DNA from: Nymphalis io
Lineage: Eukaryota; Arthropoda; Insecta; Lepidoptera; Nymphalidae
Length of the DNA: 64,000 bases
Reading direction: 5' to 3'
Assembly: GCF_905147045.1 (NCBI RefSeq)
Contig: NC_065892.1
Location: 14,107,501-14,171,500, forward strand
The first letter of the stretch is position 1. Every line of letters starts with the position of its first letter. Positions 35,807-47,810 of this stretch are shown piece after piece. The notes beneath the pieces are model-generated. The model was not told where the DNA came from. It saw only the letters and a list, made by a program, of their open reading frames with translations, and did no database searches. The translations under genes were made by a program, and so were the position numbers.

Positions 35807-35956
35807 TAAGGCTAAGAACTCACGGAGTGGTTTTCACGAAGCTGTTTTCGTGAAATATCTTTATTTTTTTACATACATATCTGCATTCTACAGAATCCGC
35901 AGGCCCACAACCACGGCGGGTGCGGGTGAAAACTGTTTCGTGAGTTCTTAGCCTAA
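35807..35956. mobile_element. Short TIR element (MITE), about 150 bp
   Basis: The left end TAAGGCTAAGAACTCACG is mirrored by CGTGAGTTCTTAGCCTAA at the right, with complementarity extending over about 30 bp to GTTTTCAC/GTGAAAAC. The centre contains another fold (TTTTCACGAAGC/GCTGTTTTCGTGAA). No coding capacity. The superfamily is not assigned because the TSD is unclear. Confidence 0.75.
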
Positions 35957-36542
35957 GTGTTTCCGCACAAAATGATAAAAATATGACACCAATGCTTTAC
36001 ACTATTGGAATTATATTGTGTGCGGGATACCTCAGCTTCATTTGTTCAGTCGAAAGGATATAAAGTTAGTGTCCAAGATGATGTTGTAAGGTCTCTCGTG
36101 CTTATCCGTACTAGGCCTATCGGATATAGCGTCGCTGGAAATTGGAGTTTGGCAAAGTTTTAAAATCTTATTAATCCATATCCAAGGGAATATATAACAG
36201 ATCAGAAACGACTTTTGGATTATTTAACACTGACTAATAATAAATTTAGAATTTACTTGGTATTTAATATAAAAGAAAAATAAACTATATATTTAGAAAG
36301 GTTAACCGAATTTTGAATATCTGAAAAATAATAACAATATAAATAAAAAAGGTTTTATACATTACGAGTTAGCCGTAGAAGATTTATATCATAATAACAA
36401 CAAAACTTTGTTTTCCTATATTCAATTTCAAACATGTATTCATACATTTAATAACTGTCCATTTACATTATTTAATGAACTTGCTTGTTGTTGTTGTCGA
36501 TTTCTTTATTGACTAATTAAAAATAATATTTGATGAATAAAA
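35957..36542. other. AT-rich non-coding stretch
   Basis: Nothing recognised. Confidence 0.5.
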
Positions 36543-36740
36543 TCCTTGTGCAAGCCCTTTTGGGTAGGTACCATCAACTCTGGTAAAAAAATCACCATTT
36601 TTGTATTCCAGTTGATAGGATTAGTGAGGTAGTAAAACATCAGGCACAAGGGACATGACATCTACCGTAACAACTATGGGTAGTCGTGACCGCTTACCAT
36701 CAGATGGTCCATTTGCCTGTCCACCTAACTGTATTACAAA
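36543..36740 (+). mobile_element. SINE-like family A, diverged copy
   Basis: GTGCAAGCCCTTTTGGGTAG, GGCACAAGGGACATGACATC and 'CTTACCATCAGATGGTCC' in order, with an internal deletion. Confidence 0.8.
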
Positions 36741-37694
36741 AAATAAAAACCTTAATATAACACAAGAGTAGCATTTACCTGTGTAAGTTCTGTTTTTAAA
36801 TAATATCTAGAGATATAACGTAATTGAAATCAAACAACCAATTCGATGCAAGCTTGAAATAGCGCAACGTAGATCTCATCTGAACTGCTCATTAGTTAAG
36901 ATACTTGTGCAAAGAGATTATGCAGTAAAGCATAATTAATCTGCATTCGCTTGGATTCGGTCTTAGCATTTAAGGTAACCTTGTATCTATGAATATTTAC
37001 TTCAGACTTTATTTTATTATAAAATAAAATATCCACTCTATCATAACCAAAACCAACTGAATAATCAGAACCCATTTTGACTTTAACGAGGAAAATAATA
37101 TACCAATTTTTTTAATAAGCTTTGAACTCAAAACTTCGATTTCTGCAGCTATATAAGATTATCATTAAATCAATGAGACTTTATTTATTTTATTATACTT
37201 GTAATATTTTTTTTCATCATCATCATCATCATTCATCATCTAAGCGGGAATGCGGATAATAATTGGAAAAATATGGTCACTACCCAGATACTCTCTGAGA
37301 AATCCCTACTTCTTGTAATAATTTATAAATACTATAAGTTTTAAATAACGGTTGCATATTTGAGTATTCAATAAATATAAGTTTTACATACAAAAAAATG
37401 CCTTAAAATTTATGACTTTTTTAAAGAGTAAAAGATGATAGTACTTGATATTATGACAATAGTAAAAAAATATCCTCCATGTACACAGGTGTAAAGATTT
37501 TAAAGTAATTAAAGGAATACTACACATTTAATCGTTTTGAGCAAGATCAGAACCTTCGGCTTCAGCTTCTAGCATCGAAATCTAACATCGTTCTCAACGG
37601 AAATCGGATTATGCCATCGGATGACGTATCATATCTATGATGTAGTTTATAAAATATGTATATGCTTATATGTTATGTGTGTATTATTGAGATG

Positions 37695-37735
<41 letters not shown>

Positions 37736-39440
37736 TGTTTATTGTTTGATTATAACATGTTTCTTTAAAAATTTGAATGCACTCACTTGTTCACAAAACT
37801 GCCTGCGAGGGTTGAGACTACCCTTGCGCACTATTTCTTTTTCATTGTAATTTTAATTGTTTCTCTCATTGTGACGCTTATTTTACCTGTGATTCGAATG
37901 TTGTGCAATAAAGTATATATAAAACAAATGAATAACTTCATTTCTAACAATATTTTTATTGTTATAGTTAAGTAACAATCAACAAAATTTAACATGGAAT
38001 GCCATTTATTTATTAACAATAAACAGGGAATAATGCAATGAAAAGGTATTCCTGTTTAATTGAGCTATCATCCGCAGTTGTATATGCGGTTATATAATTC
38101 GACAAACTATGAACAATAGGAAATAAGACTAGCATCTTGAAATACCTAAACATTGCCGTCTCAACAAAATTGCTTAATTTCAGTAGAATTTTGGGACATT
38201 TACAAAACCATGTTAATATGTAAAAAGTTTATACAACTAAACCTCTTACTACTTCTTAAATATATTAACTGGACCGCTCGGCATATATTTCTGACGTAAA
38301 ACAATTTAAATTTATGGTTATAATTAAAGACAACTAATAAATAAATATGGAGTAACATAAATAAAAACAGTTTCATTAGTAAAATTAATATATTTTTCAT
38401 GCGTTTGCAGTACACACACAAGGACGTAACGAAATATATAGACACGCCATTCACACATAACGTTGTAATGAGTGGCGGTAAAGAAGGGCGGGCATTCAGC
38501 ATAAGAGAGCGTCATAATCTTTGCCGTTACCTGTTATTTCGGATAATATGTTCAAGTAACAAATAGTTTTCAACGGATACATGTTCGTCAACTCCATCAT
38601 CAGACGTAAATTGATCATTCAAATAATAGTTATTTTTCCGATTTGTTTTAACGAATTTATATCAGGTAAATGGATCAAAAATTTCACGTAAAAAGGCACA
38701 GATAACTAAGTTGTTTTACAAATACGAGCAACGGCAAATAAAATTTCCATAACGAATTTACATAAATTTTACGATCATTGTAGCCAAATAACTTTTAATT
38801 ATTACACTGTGATACAACTTACGGTCACGTCCAATTTCTAACATTACTGGTCCAAAATGCAGCGCATATTATTTACACAGAAAACTTGTTTTCATCCGTG
38901 TAGATGTTTTACACAGTTAAATATTATACAGAGCATTTATCATGTCTTGGATTGTCAGTACTTGAAAAATACTTATGTTTATACAGACTTACGAACATCT
39001 GTGGAAAATGTTTAATGTACCAAATATTATATAAAATTATTATATAAAAGCAGGACTGATGCAGCACTGGGCTGATATTGTTTAACCTATCATAAAATGC
39101 CACCATTGTCATATCCACGACCACGCATTTGAGAAAGCCAAGCCAAAGCCATGCCATTCGCAGGCTCGACATGTCAATCTTGTGACGTAGCATCTCATGT
39201 CGCTAGTGCTACGAGTTTTTTTAAAGTTTTTAGTAGTAGTTAGTAAAGACAAATAAATATTTAGTAAACTTATTTTTAATAAAATTAAAATCATATTCAA
39301 ATTGCTTGAAAAATAATGAACATCATTATTAAAGATTAAAGTACCTTAATCTATTCTTATCCTTTAAATTTTATCTGCGATATTAAAAAGTACTTATATT
39401 TCATCGAAATCTGTAAATAAAACTTTGGATGTTTTCAATA
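36741..39440. other. AT-rich non-coding stretch
   Basis: Microsatellites: (TCA)n at about 37215-37240 and (TA)n at 37691-37720. Open frames over the TA tract are artefacts. No gene recognised. Confidence 0.45.
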
Positions 39441-39640
39441 CACGCACAGTTAATCCCACTTGTAAACTGTTAGATCGTACGATCCACGTTAGCGCCGCGG
39501 GTCGGTCCCTGTGGACCTGACTTTTGTATAGTGACCTATTGTATTCAGTCACGTGTCGCTCGGGATCCGATTTATGGAGTTTTTCTTACCTGAATACAGA
39601 GGACGTAAGTGTCGTTAGTGCGGGCTGTCGGAATAAAAAA
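39440..39640. other. GC-richer block with splice-like signals on both strands
   Basis: On the plus strand, TTCAGTCACGTG at 39544-39555 resembles an initiator, and GTAAGT lies at 39605. On the minus strand, an acceptor (T-rich then CCGACAG) and a consensus donor (TTCAG|GTAAG) frame a 35 nt segment at 39590-39624. These are signals only; neither is a demonstrated exon. Confidence 0.3.
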
Positions 39641-39719
39641 AATTTGGTTATTTTATATTTAAAAAATAATGTGCATAGAATTTTAGAAAAATGGTACTTA
39701 GTTATCATTTTACAAATAT

Positions 39720-39944
39720 CACATACGGTCATCTGATCCCAAACTAAGCAGAGCTTGTACTATTGATATACTACATATGCTATTTTTCTTGAGTAAATAC
39801 ATACTTATATAGATAATAGCACTCAGACTCAGGACAAACAGACATGTTCATGCAGAAATGTCTGTCCTCGGTGGAAATCGAATCCACAACCTTCGACGTG
39901 AAAGGCAAGTATCCACCAACCACGCCAACCGGCCCAATTCAATT
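39720..39944 (-). mobile_element. tRNA-derived SINE, family D, with TSD
   Basis: The head at the right reads, on the minus strand, GGTTGGCGTGGTTGGTGGAT, with a B-box-like GTGGATTCGATTTCC. The body includes 'ACATGTCTGTTTGTCCTGAG', and the 3' part 'AGCTCTGCTTAGTTTGGGAT'. It is flanked by TTTTACAAATAT (39708-39719, 39945-39956). Confidence 0.9.
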
Positions 39945-40215
39945 TTTTACAAATATTTATTTTATTTTATTTTTTATTTATGTACCAACAGAGTATACAG
40001 AAAATTATATAAATGAAAAATGTGTACAAAGGGATAACTTATCTCTAACAAGAGATCTCTTCCAGAAACCCTGAATCTAGTGGAGATTATTTGTAATACA
40101 TATTTATGGTGCAGGTACAATATCAATTAGTTGTTTGAATAAACTATTTACAGTGCTTTCTAAACATATATATTCCGTTCCGTTCTATTATTACTTATAA
40201 AGGTTATTTAGCGAG

Positions 40216-40422
40216 TAGCTTTTTTTTGAAAGTATAGGTAGGCGGACGAGCAAATGGGCCACCTTATGGTAAGTGGCCAACGCCCATAGATATTGGCATT
40301 TTAAGAAATGTTAACCATCGCTTATATCGCCAATGCGCCACCAACCTTGGAAAAAAAAATGTTATGTCCCTTCTGCCTATAATTACACTGGCTCACTCAC
40401 CCTTCAAACCGGAACACAACAA
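40216..40422 (-). mobile_element. SINE-like family A, left arm of an inverted pair
   Basis: Plus-strand reading runs from GGCGGACGAGCAAATGGGCC to GGAACACAACAA. It is cut at the point where the opposite-strand copy begins 15 bp later. Confidence 0.9.
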
Positions 40423-40437
40423 CAGCAATACTTAGAA

Positions 40438-40632
40438 TTGTTGTGTTCCGATTTGAAGGGTGAATTAGCCAATGTAACTACAGGCACGAGGGACGTAACA
40501 TTTCAATGGTGGCGCATTGGCGTTGTAAGGAATGGTTAATATTTCTCACAGTGCTGTTTATGGGCGGAGGTGACCCCTAACCATCAGGCCCCATTGCCCG
40601 TCCGCCTACCTTTTCTTTATAAAAAAACACTT
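40438..40632 (+). mobile_element. SINE-like family A, right arm of an inverted pair
   Basis: It starts at TTGTTGTGTTCCGATTTGAA and runs through 'GGCGCATTGGCGTTGTAAGG' to GTCCGCCTACCTTTTCTT and an A-rich tail. Confidence 0.9.
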
Positions 40633-41309
40633 CTTTTATTCATAGAATAATATTTGTTTCTAATAAAAAAGTCAAAATTTTGTTATGAATAAAAATACTT
40701 CGTATACTTAATTATTTTTAGGAAAGTACAATTAACTTACGTGACATTAACGCAAAAGAAATACAACTAACAATAAAATAAAGGACCATAAGAAATAAAA
40801 GTGTAATAAAATCCTCATTATACTAAGATTAAAACGATTTGAGACAGAAAAAAAAACTATTATTACGGAGCGGTAACATTATACTACTATTAATGACTTA
40901 AAGAACATTAGCCCAGTAATTTTCACGAAGATATTATAATACAAATACTGAATATTATATAATTAAATATAAAACGTCAAATCTCATTATACATTTAACT
41001 TATTTTATTTGAATATTTTCATCTTTCTGCACATGTTTAGTATTCGATAGTGGGGTTCGAGTTTAGCTAATTATTTTTAAGCCAGTTCCACATAACGTAT
41101 TGAATTGGATTGGGTTTTGTTTTCCATTCTGATGCAGGTGATAATATAGTTTTATCTAGATTATGTATACTCGTACATTTTATTATATAGAATAAATTAA
41201 AATTTGACATAATATTTTCTTAGCCTTTTTGAATTTATATACATATATAAATACATTAAATTCGAATTCTGTTAATTACGATGGAAATTTGGTATAAAAC
41301 ATTAATTAC
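40633..41309. other. AT-rich non-coding stretch
   Basis: Nothing recognised. Confidence 0.5.
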
Positions 41310-41440
41310 TGATTTTATTGACGGTTCTTCTCGGTAAAATCTACATTCGCAACCGGAGGTCATTTCAATCGAATTTAATACTATTAAATCACGATTCAAA
41401 AATACTCATATGAGCTTATTTGAACGAATACTTCGTTTTT
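41310..41440 (+). repeat. LINE 3'-tail remnant, family E
   Basis: TTCTCGGTAAAATCTACATT, 'GCAACCGGAGGTCATTTCAA', then 'CACGATTCAAAAATACTCAT'. Confidence 0.6.
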
Positions 41441-41860
41441 TGATTTTATTTTTTATTTTATTTGATGTAGCAGCTGATATTAAAATAAAACTTAAACACA
41501 TTACATTATATTTGAGCAGGTCGGGAAGTGCTGTGTGTTATTCTAACAAAATCGTGCTTTTAGTATTTTTCTATATATTATTATTAGGTAAATAGTTGAG
41601 GCTGTTCTATTTAATCATCAGTAATCTCAAATATCTTTGATCTCTTGGGAAATTTATCACGAAAAATAAATCAACCGCAAATAAGGGCTATTATTTCACT
41701 GAACCTTGTACCGGCTACAAGAACTTTAATTATTTATTTATTCATCATTTCTAAGTATATTTTCATTATTAAGTTTTATAAAGCAAATTTTTAATAATTT
41801 AAAAGTGAATGTCTAAATACTTCCTCTTGAGGAATAATCGATATATAATGGATATATTGC

Positions 41861-42175
41861 CTGCCTCGTTGGTCTAGTGATTGATATAAGGCCGCAGACC
41901 CGGACGTCCTGGGTTCAATTCCCAGGTCGGGCCAATAAAAAGTTATTGGGTTTTTCTGTCAGAAAATTCTCAGTAGCAGCCCGGAGTCTGGAAGTGGAAG
42001 TGTGTACACTCCCGTGCCTCAGAAAGCATGTAAAGCCGTTGGTCCTGCTTGAACTCTTTCTGGTCATGACGAATTGCCATCGGATTATGTGTTAGGGAAT
42101 AGAGAGTACATCTGTGTTTGCGCACACACTTGTACACTATAAAATCTCCTGCGCCGTTGGCCGATTGGCTTGACA
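41861..42175 (+). mobile_element. tRNA-derived SINE, family C
   Basis: The best-preserved head of the family: TGCCTCGTTGGTCTAGTGAT, then B-box GGGTTCAATTCCC at 41910-41922. The body runs to 'CTCCTGCGCCGTTGGCCGAT'. The last part of the body and the (ATT)n tail are missing. No clear TSD. Confidence 0.85.
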
Positions 42176-42257
42176 ATTATATGTATATTCTTGAATTTAA
42201 TAAAGATTTATTTAATAAAGATACTTGTAATTTAATTGGTGGAAAAGAGGCACTACC

Positions 42258-42350
42258 GTGCTTATTGCCAGTTCTTGATAGAATCTGCATTCCAAACCGG
42301 TAACTTTACGTTTAAATTAATTTTGAAACAGGACGATTCAAAAGTGTTTA
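42258..42350 (+). repeat. LINE 3'-tail remnant, family E
   Basis: GATAGAATCTGCATTCCAAA, 'CCGGTAACTTTACGT' and 'GACGATTCAAAAGTG' in family order. Confidence 0.65.
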
Positions 42351-42782
42351 TTAATATATTAATTATTATTTTATAATATTAAAGTGAAAATGTTTATTCT
42401 GATAAATCTTATTTTATGTTATATTATAAGCTCATAGTTATTTCATGCTATAGACGGTTATTATAGAAAATTTACACAAGTATAAGAGAAACATTTCTTT
42501 TATTTTCGAACAACGATGAATATTCAACTAAATTCAAGCTTTGTATACGAAAGAATGAACCGCGCTTGAGTATTTTTGCAGCGTTTCTGATTTATAGTTC
42601 GTTTTACTTTTCCCTTCGTTTGTTTAAAGCCAATTTGAATAAAACAGTGCAGCTGAAAGATCGTCTTGAAATGTATTAAGATAAACACTTAGTTTCATTG
42701 CGAGTGATTTTATATTCTAGAATAAAATCTGAAGGAGATGGAGCAACATTTTTTTGAGATAAATTAAATATTCAGTTTTAGT
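42351..42782. other. AT-rich non-coding stretch
   Basis: Nothing recognised. Confidence 0.5.
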
Positions 42783-42866
42783 GAGGGTTAACATTTCTTT
42801 CATCGGCAATGTCTATGAGCGATGGTGATCATATTTGCCCGTCCGCTTACCTATAACATAAAAAGA
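42783..42866 (+). mobile_element. SINE-like family A, 5'-truncated fragment
   Basis: Only the 3' quarter is present: 'GTTAACATTTCTTTCATCGG', 'GCCCGTCCGCTTACCTATAA' and A-rich tail. Confidence 0.75.
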
Positions 42867-43638
42867 AAAAAATATTTACATATTATTTATTGCAATCTAA
42901 AAAAGACTATGGCTTCCATATTACTAGTTAGCCTGTATACTGTTGAGCTTTGAGATTTAATTAATTGAATTGGTTTTGTTTACAGTTATGAAATAAATAT
43001 TTTTCTTCATTTGTTTGATGATTCTTGAATTAAAAAATCTGAAAACACAAAATATAAAAACAAAATAGATATAATAAAAACAATTATAACAGTTCTACGA
43101 AGTCTCGTAAGCATTCGTCGTCTCAAGGCATTAATCATAATAAAAATCATAAACAAAAATAATTTCCTTTTAAAATGTCAAAAATTTGCTGACTTGACAT
43201 ATCTTGACTTAATAAAAGAGAACGAGTAAAGAAATTATTATTTAATTATATATATGAATATTTATAAAACATTAAAATAAACTCGTTGGCTGTATATGTC
43301 ATATACAGAACGCCCCCGGACAGGACTTATTAGCTGAGGCAGCTCGGCTTGATTAAACGCTTGGAGGTATCCTCAAAATTGTACTACGAATTACAACATA
43401 AAGTGACGCATATATGCGTCATCTCAGACTAAGATATATTAAGATTTGTAAATAAGTTTGGTATTGACTCACTTTGTTATTACTTGAAGTTATTTTGTAA
43501 ATTGACTCAATTTAAGGCAATTACAGGTATGGTGAATATAAATATAATTTTATTTTACCTGCCGTAGTTTTCTTTTATAACATTATAAAAGGTAATATTC
43601 ATATTTTTTACCTATAGACTTTAACGTTAGAGACAAGG
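42867..43638. other. AT-rich stretch with a palindromic block
   Basis: A perfect 18 bp palindrome TGACGCATATATGCGTCA lies at 43404-43421. A near-palindrome (CTGTATATG / CATATACAG, one base apart) lies at 43290-43308. The block 43280-43400 is GC-richer than its flanks. No gene recognised. Confidence 0.45.
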
Positions 43639-43652
43639 ATTATACTATAACC

Positions 43653-43812
43653 TTTTTTTTAACACTGGAAAATGCGTTTCCCCCACGTGAACAGTGGGGT
43701 GGGGTATGTGGGGCTAGCTGGTGTCCAAGGCGCCGAGTGTGCCCCAAACATCGAAATACCCACTAAAAAACCAGCGGTACCTTCTCCGTCTTAACGAGAA
43801 GTGCGATGACAA
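43653..43812 (-). mobile_element. R1-like LINE 3' end, severely 5'-truncated, with TSD
   Basis: Same 3' UTR as at 21566 and 23207 (ACTGGAAAATGCGTTTCCCC, 'GTCCAAGGCGCCGAGTG'). It is flanked by a 14 bp duplication ATTATACTATAACC (43639-43652, 43813-43826). Confidence 0.9.
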
Positions 43813-44082
43813 ATTATACTATAACCCTTGACATTCATATCACTTTGAGATAATTCCAAATATAAATATAATTAAGATGAAATGAAATGAGTTTGGAGTG
43901 TGCGAAACAAAATAAACATGTCCCACCATGTACATATGTACAAACATGCTTATGAAAACAAAGAATTGAACTGTAGAAACTTCAACACACGGACATTCGT
44001 TTAAAATTGGATTTCTAAAAATTGAATTGATAACAATAATGTCCGTAAGTTAAAAAAAAATTACATATTAGAGGATAATATT

Positions 44083-44192
44083 TGGCGGCGTAAGCAATAG
44101 TTAATACTCCTTAATGTCTATGGGCAGTGGTGACCACTCAACATCAGGTGGCCTATTTGCCCGTCTGCCTAAGTATAACATAAAAAAAACAT
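44083..44192 (+). mobile_element. SINE-like family A, 5'-truncated fragment
   Basis: GCGTAAGCAATAGTTAATAC through 'TGACCACTCAACATCAGGTG' to 'CGTCTGCCTAAGTATAACAT' and poly(A). Confidence 0.8.
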
Positions 44193-45048
44193 TAACAAAC
44201 CAAATATAAAACTTTTTTTTAAAATATTCAAATGTTTCTATTACAAATGTTAATATTTTGACTCGTTATAGAAAAACATAACAATTATTTATTAACAGAT
44301 TATATAAATCAATATAAATTAAAAAAAAACTAATCATGAGTTGAAAAAAAAATATGCTTAAAAATTATACATGTTACTAAATTTTAAAAGTGAATTATAC
44401 AGACAGAAGCAGCATTAACATGTCAGATGATAGACCATTTAAACAGTGGGACGCGTATTTTGTGTAAAAACAGCCTAAGCGCTCTTACGAAACGGGATAC
44501 TGGATTTGACGTGTATATCTTTGTTCCATCCGAAGTAACTGTTGGGGACACTTGGAAAGAGAAAACATTATAATTGAGAGTGACAGGACGAATCCAATAC
44601 AGTTACATTTAAAGTAAGCTTTTTTTAAATAAAAAATAAGTTAAATAAGTTAAGTAAATATTAACGATATTTACTTATTGTACTATGTATCTTTACCTAC
44701 TAGGAACGAAATATTTTAATTTTAATAAATCTATTTTTATTCACTTTAAGGGCGATATGATATTAGACATGGACAGCGAGTCAAAAACTGATCCGGCTTT
44801 GTTAATATTTAAATATTTATTTTTATTAGGGTGTAATTTATTCATTTTTTTGTAAAAAAATGTAACGTATCTTGTGAATTTTTTTCACTTGGGTTGCTTT
44901 CCGCGTTTTAGTTTAATTTAAATATAGCACAAAATTATAGTAGTAATAATTTCAGCCAGTGACTATATAAAAATATTTCGATATGTAACACATATTCGTA
45001 TTTGAATCAAATCAAAATATTTTTATTATTTTATTTATACTCTCACAA
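44193..45048. other. AT-rich non-coding stretch
   Basis: Nothing recognised. Confidence 0.5.
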
Positions 45049-45130
45049 TTACTTTTGAATCCTTAAGCGCCACCACCAGTTTGGAATGTGGATATCACCG
45101 AGATGATACTCTGTAGTTCTTTTTTTTGTT
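45049..45130 (-). repeat. LINE 3'-tail remnant, family E
   Basis: 'CACCAGTTTGGAATGTGGAT' followed by 'CACCGAGATGAT' is a reverse-strand family E signature. Confidence 0.45.
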
Positions 45131-45148
45131 ATTCGTTTATAGGATATT

Positions 45149-45510
45149 CAACTATAATAATATCCTCCAGACCGATTTCGGCCACGGCGGCCAATCTCAT
45201 AGGAGATTAACCAACTACGCAGGAGATATTATAGTGCACAAGTGTGTGCAAACACAGGTGCACTCTAATCCCTAACTCTCATAATCCGATAGGACGGCAA
45301 TCCGACACGATTGGAAAGAGTTTAGACGTAGGACCAACGGCTTTACGTGCTTTCCGAGTCTTCGCACTTCCAACTTTCAGACTCCGGGCTGCTACTAAGA
45401 ATTTGCTGACAGAAAAAATCAATACCTTTTTATTGGTCCGACCTGGGAGTCCGACCAGGACCTCCGGGTCTGCGGCCTTGCATCAAGCCACTAGAACAAC
45501 GAGGCAGTCA
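45149..45510 (-). mobile_element. tRNA-derived SINE, family C, full length
   Basis: The head at the right reads, on the minus strand, CTGCCTCGTTGTTCTAGTGG. The body is complete, including the 3' part CCGTGGCCGAAATCGGTCTG and an (ATT)n-like tail at the left. The 106-codon plus-strand open frame over it is incidental. Confidence 0.85.
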
Positions 45511-46377
45511 CTATATAATGATTTGTCTATTAATATATTTAAAGTAAAGATCAAAAATCAATAAAAATTCTACATATTTATTTATTATTTATATTGTTCG
45601 CAAAACAACATACAACAAATAAGAATAAAAAAATTAATGGTGTCCTACTATATGCAAACATAGCATGCGAAAATATATAAGTAGCTTTATCTCACTAGCA
45701 GAATAGAATAACATAAAATAATATAGTGATATAGTATAATACATATTTCAATCAATTTCGGAATAAATAAAAAATAATGATATCAGATGTGTGAGATTTT
45801 TTATAAAGATATACAATATAAAGAACGACTTAGTCGAGAGCATAGCTGCTTCAAATAGTAAATAAATAAAAAATACAAAACATGTTACAACTCGCTTGCT
45901 CCGGTACCATTTATTTTAGTATATTGACATGTTTAAATATATGAGTTATGGTAGAATTAAAACAGAAAAAAGTCAGTTAATAATATTTATACGACCTAAT
46001 AAAAAGCTCACAAGCTATTTGCATTACTACAAGCATTACGTCCATCTTATATATTCAACTTAAACATTTATCGATGATATAAAGACGTTAGTAAGGATTA
46101 TAATAGAAACATAAAAACGCTTTCAAGTAGCCTTCTACAAATAATTTAGAGTGAAGCAAGTATTGGATAAGAATCTAATAAAACGAAGGGACCAGCGGCA
46201 TAATGAAAAATCGGCGACATGAAGTGTTCTATTAGTTTTGGGAGTCTGCATTTAGAAAGTTGCCAAAATATACGTGTTCGTCTTACGACTACATTACTGG
46301 ATAAAAAGCCATTACAGAAGCCTACTGGTCGTAAGGACTGCTTAACATTAATATTACTTACTGTATTTAGTACTTGG
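45511..46377. other. AT-rich non-coding stretch
   Basis: Nothing recognised. Confidence 0.5.
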
Positions 46378-46510
46378 TGTTAGGGCTTTGTGCAAGCCCG
46401 TCTGAGTAGGCACCTCCTACTCATCATATATTCTAAAGCCAAAAAGCAATCATTTGTATTTTCGTGGTTGGGTTTAAAGCGTGTAAGCCAGTGTAATTAC
46501 AGGCACAAAT
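46378..46510 (+). mobile_element. SINE-like family A, 5' half only
   Basis: GTTAGGGCTTTGTGCAAGCC to 'GTGTAATTACAGGCACAA'. The 3' half is missing, which is unusual for simple 5' truncation and suggests later deletion. Confidence 0.8.
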
Positions 46511-47601
46511 GTAAAATAGGTCTTTTGACTAATATAAGCAGACCTACCAAGTTTGATTGAAATATATTTATTAGTTTTCGAATTATAAAAAACATTCTCC
46601 AGCAACGGGCCTTAACCCAGCCGTAGGACATTTAGCATAACTTCACTTTACGTATCCAATGTTGCTATAGAAATTTATTTATTTTTTTAAATTAAGTGAT
46701 CAACACTTACTTGCCTCTTATTTTATTTTTATGGTGCTAAACCATACAACTTCAAGCCATTGTTAGCAACTGTGTTTTACTAAATCGGATGTACTTAATA
46801 TAGCTATAGATAAACATTATACGGCAAAATAAACTAACATTTATTTTGATATTTATTTAAGCATTAAAGTCTTGCTATCAATGCTTCTAACAAAAGTATT
46901 CGTTTTGACCAAAATGAAATATCGTCGACTCAACGCGAAAGACCGTTCATATTTGAAAAGACGGCTGACTTGGTTGAGAACGGGCAATTATTTTTATTGG
47001 TCATGTCCACGGGCTTCCTTGCTCATAATAGTAGCTTCACTCTAATGTTCTAAAATTGCTATTAGACGAAAAGACGTAACTTTCAATGCTTGCTCCCGTT
47101 ATCTTTATTATTATTTATTGCTTAAGTTATAAATGTCAAACGAGTTTAAAGTACTTTATAAACACGTGCTGTCTGTAATGAAAATAATTATATTGCTTCT
47201 GTTATTGTTATATGAGATTTAAATAAGTCGATTAATAGCATTCAAGGTTTATTGTAAGGTTTTTTATAGAATATTAAAAAAAAAACTATTAATAAAATAT
47301 AGTTAATCGTTTAAGCGTTATATTATTACATAACTAAAAATGTATTTTAAAGTGATTAGACTAAGTTAATGGAATCACACTAATTTAGGCGACTGGTCCA
47401 CACAATGGTCATTATTTATAATTACTGTTTTTTTACAGAATCTTAGAATGGCATATTTGCAAGTAGTAGTCACCATTGCATTTCGAAATTAATACTTTAA
47501 GAAATTTTAACTATTTCTTTAAGCTGCGAATAACCATATAAATAATCAAGGGCTTTGTGATTTTCAATTTTATCGAGGTTATTGATTTACAAATGAACGT
47601 T
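46511..47601. other. AT-rich non-coding stretch
   Basis: A 40 bp family B-like scrap (GGGCCTTAACCCAGCCGTAG) lies at 46606-46630. Nothing else recognised. Confidence 0.45.
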
Positions 47602-47810
47602 GGTAGGGCTTTGTGCAAACCTGATCTGGTTTGAACGGTCTAAGCTTACACAACTAAATGGAACTAAACACATTTTATCCTATGACGTTACACTGTTTAT
47701 GTAAGGAGTGTTTTATACATTCTGTGACCTTACCTTATACTATATACTTCTGGTAGCCACTTCCTGTCAGGGCACTCATTTGTTCATTTTCTTTGCCTTT
47801 TAATATTTAA
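47602..47810 (+). mobile_element. SINE-like family A, old copy
   Basis: GGTAGGGCTTTGTGCAAACC is well kept. The rest is decayed, but 'GTTTATGTAAGGAGTG' and 'GGTAGCCACTTCCTGTCAGG' keep the order. Confidence 0.6.

Noticed and set aside
37656..37850. Open frame with alternating Ile-Tyr residues
   Set aside because: It is translation of a (TA)n microsatellite.
45244..45564. 106-codon plus-strand open frame
   Set aside because: It is antisense to a tRNA-derived SINE and is caused by the GC-rich SINE body.
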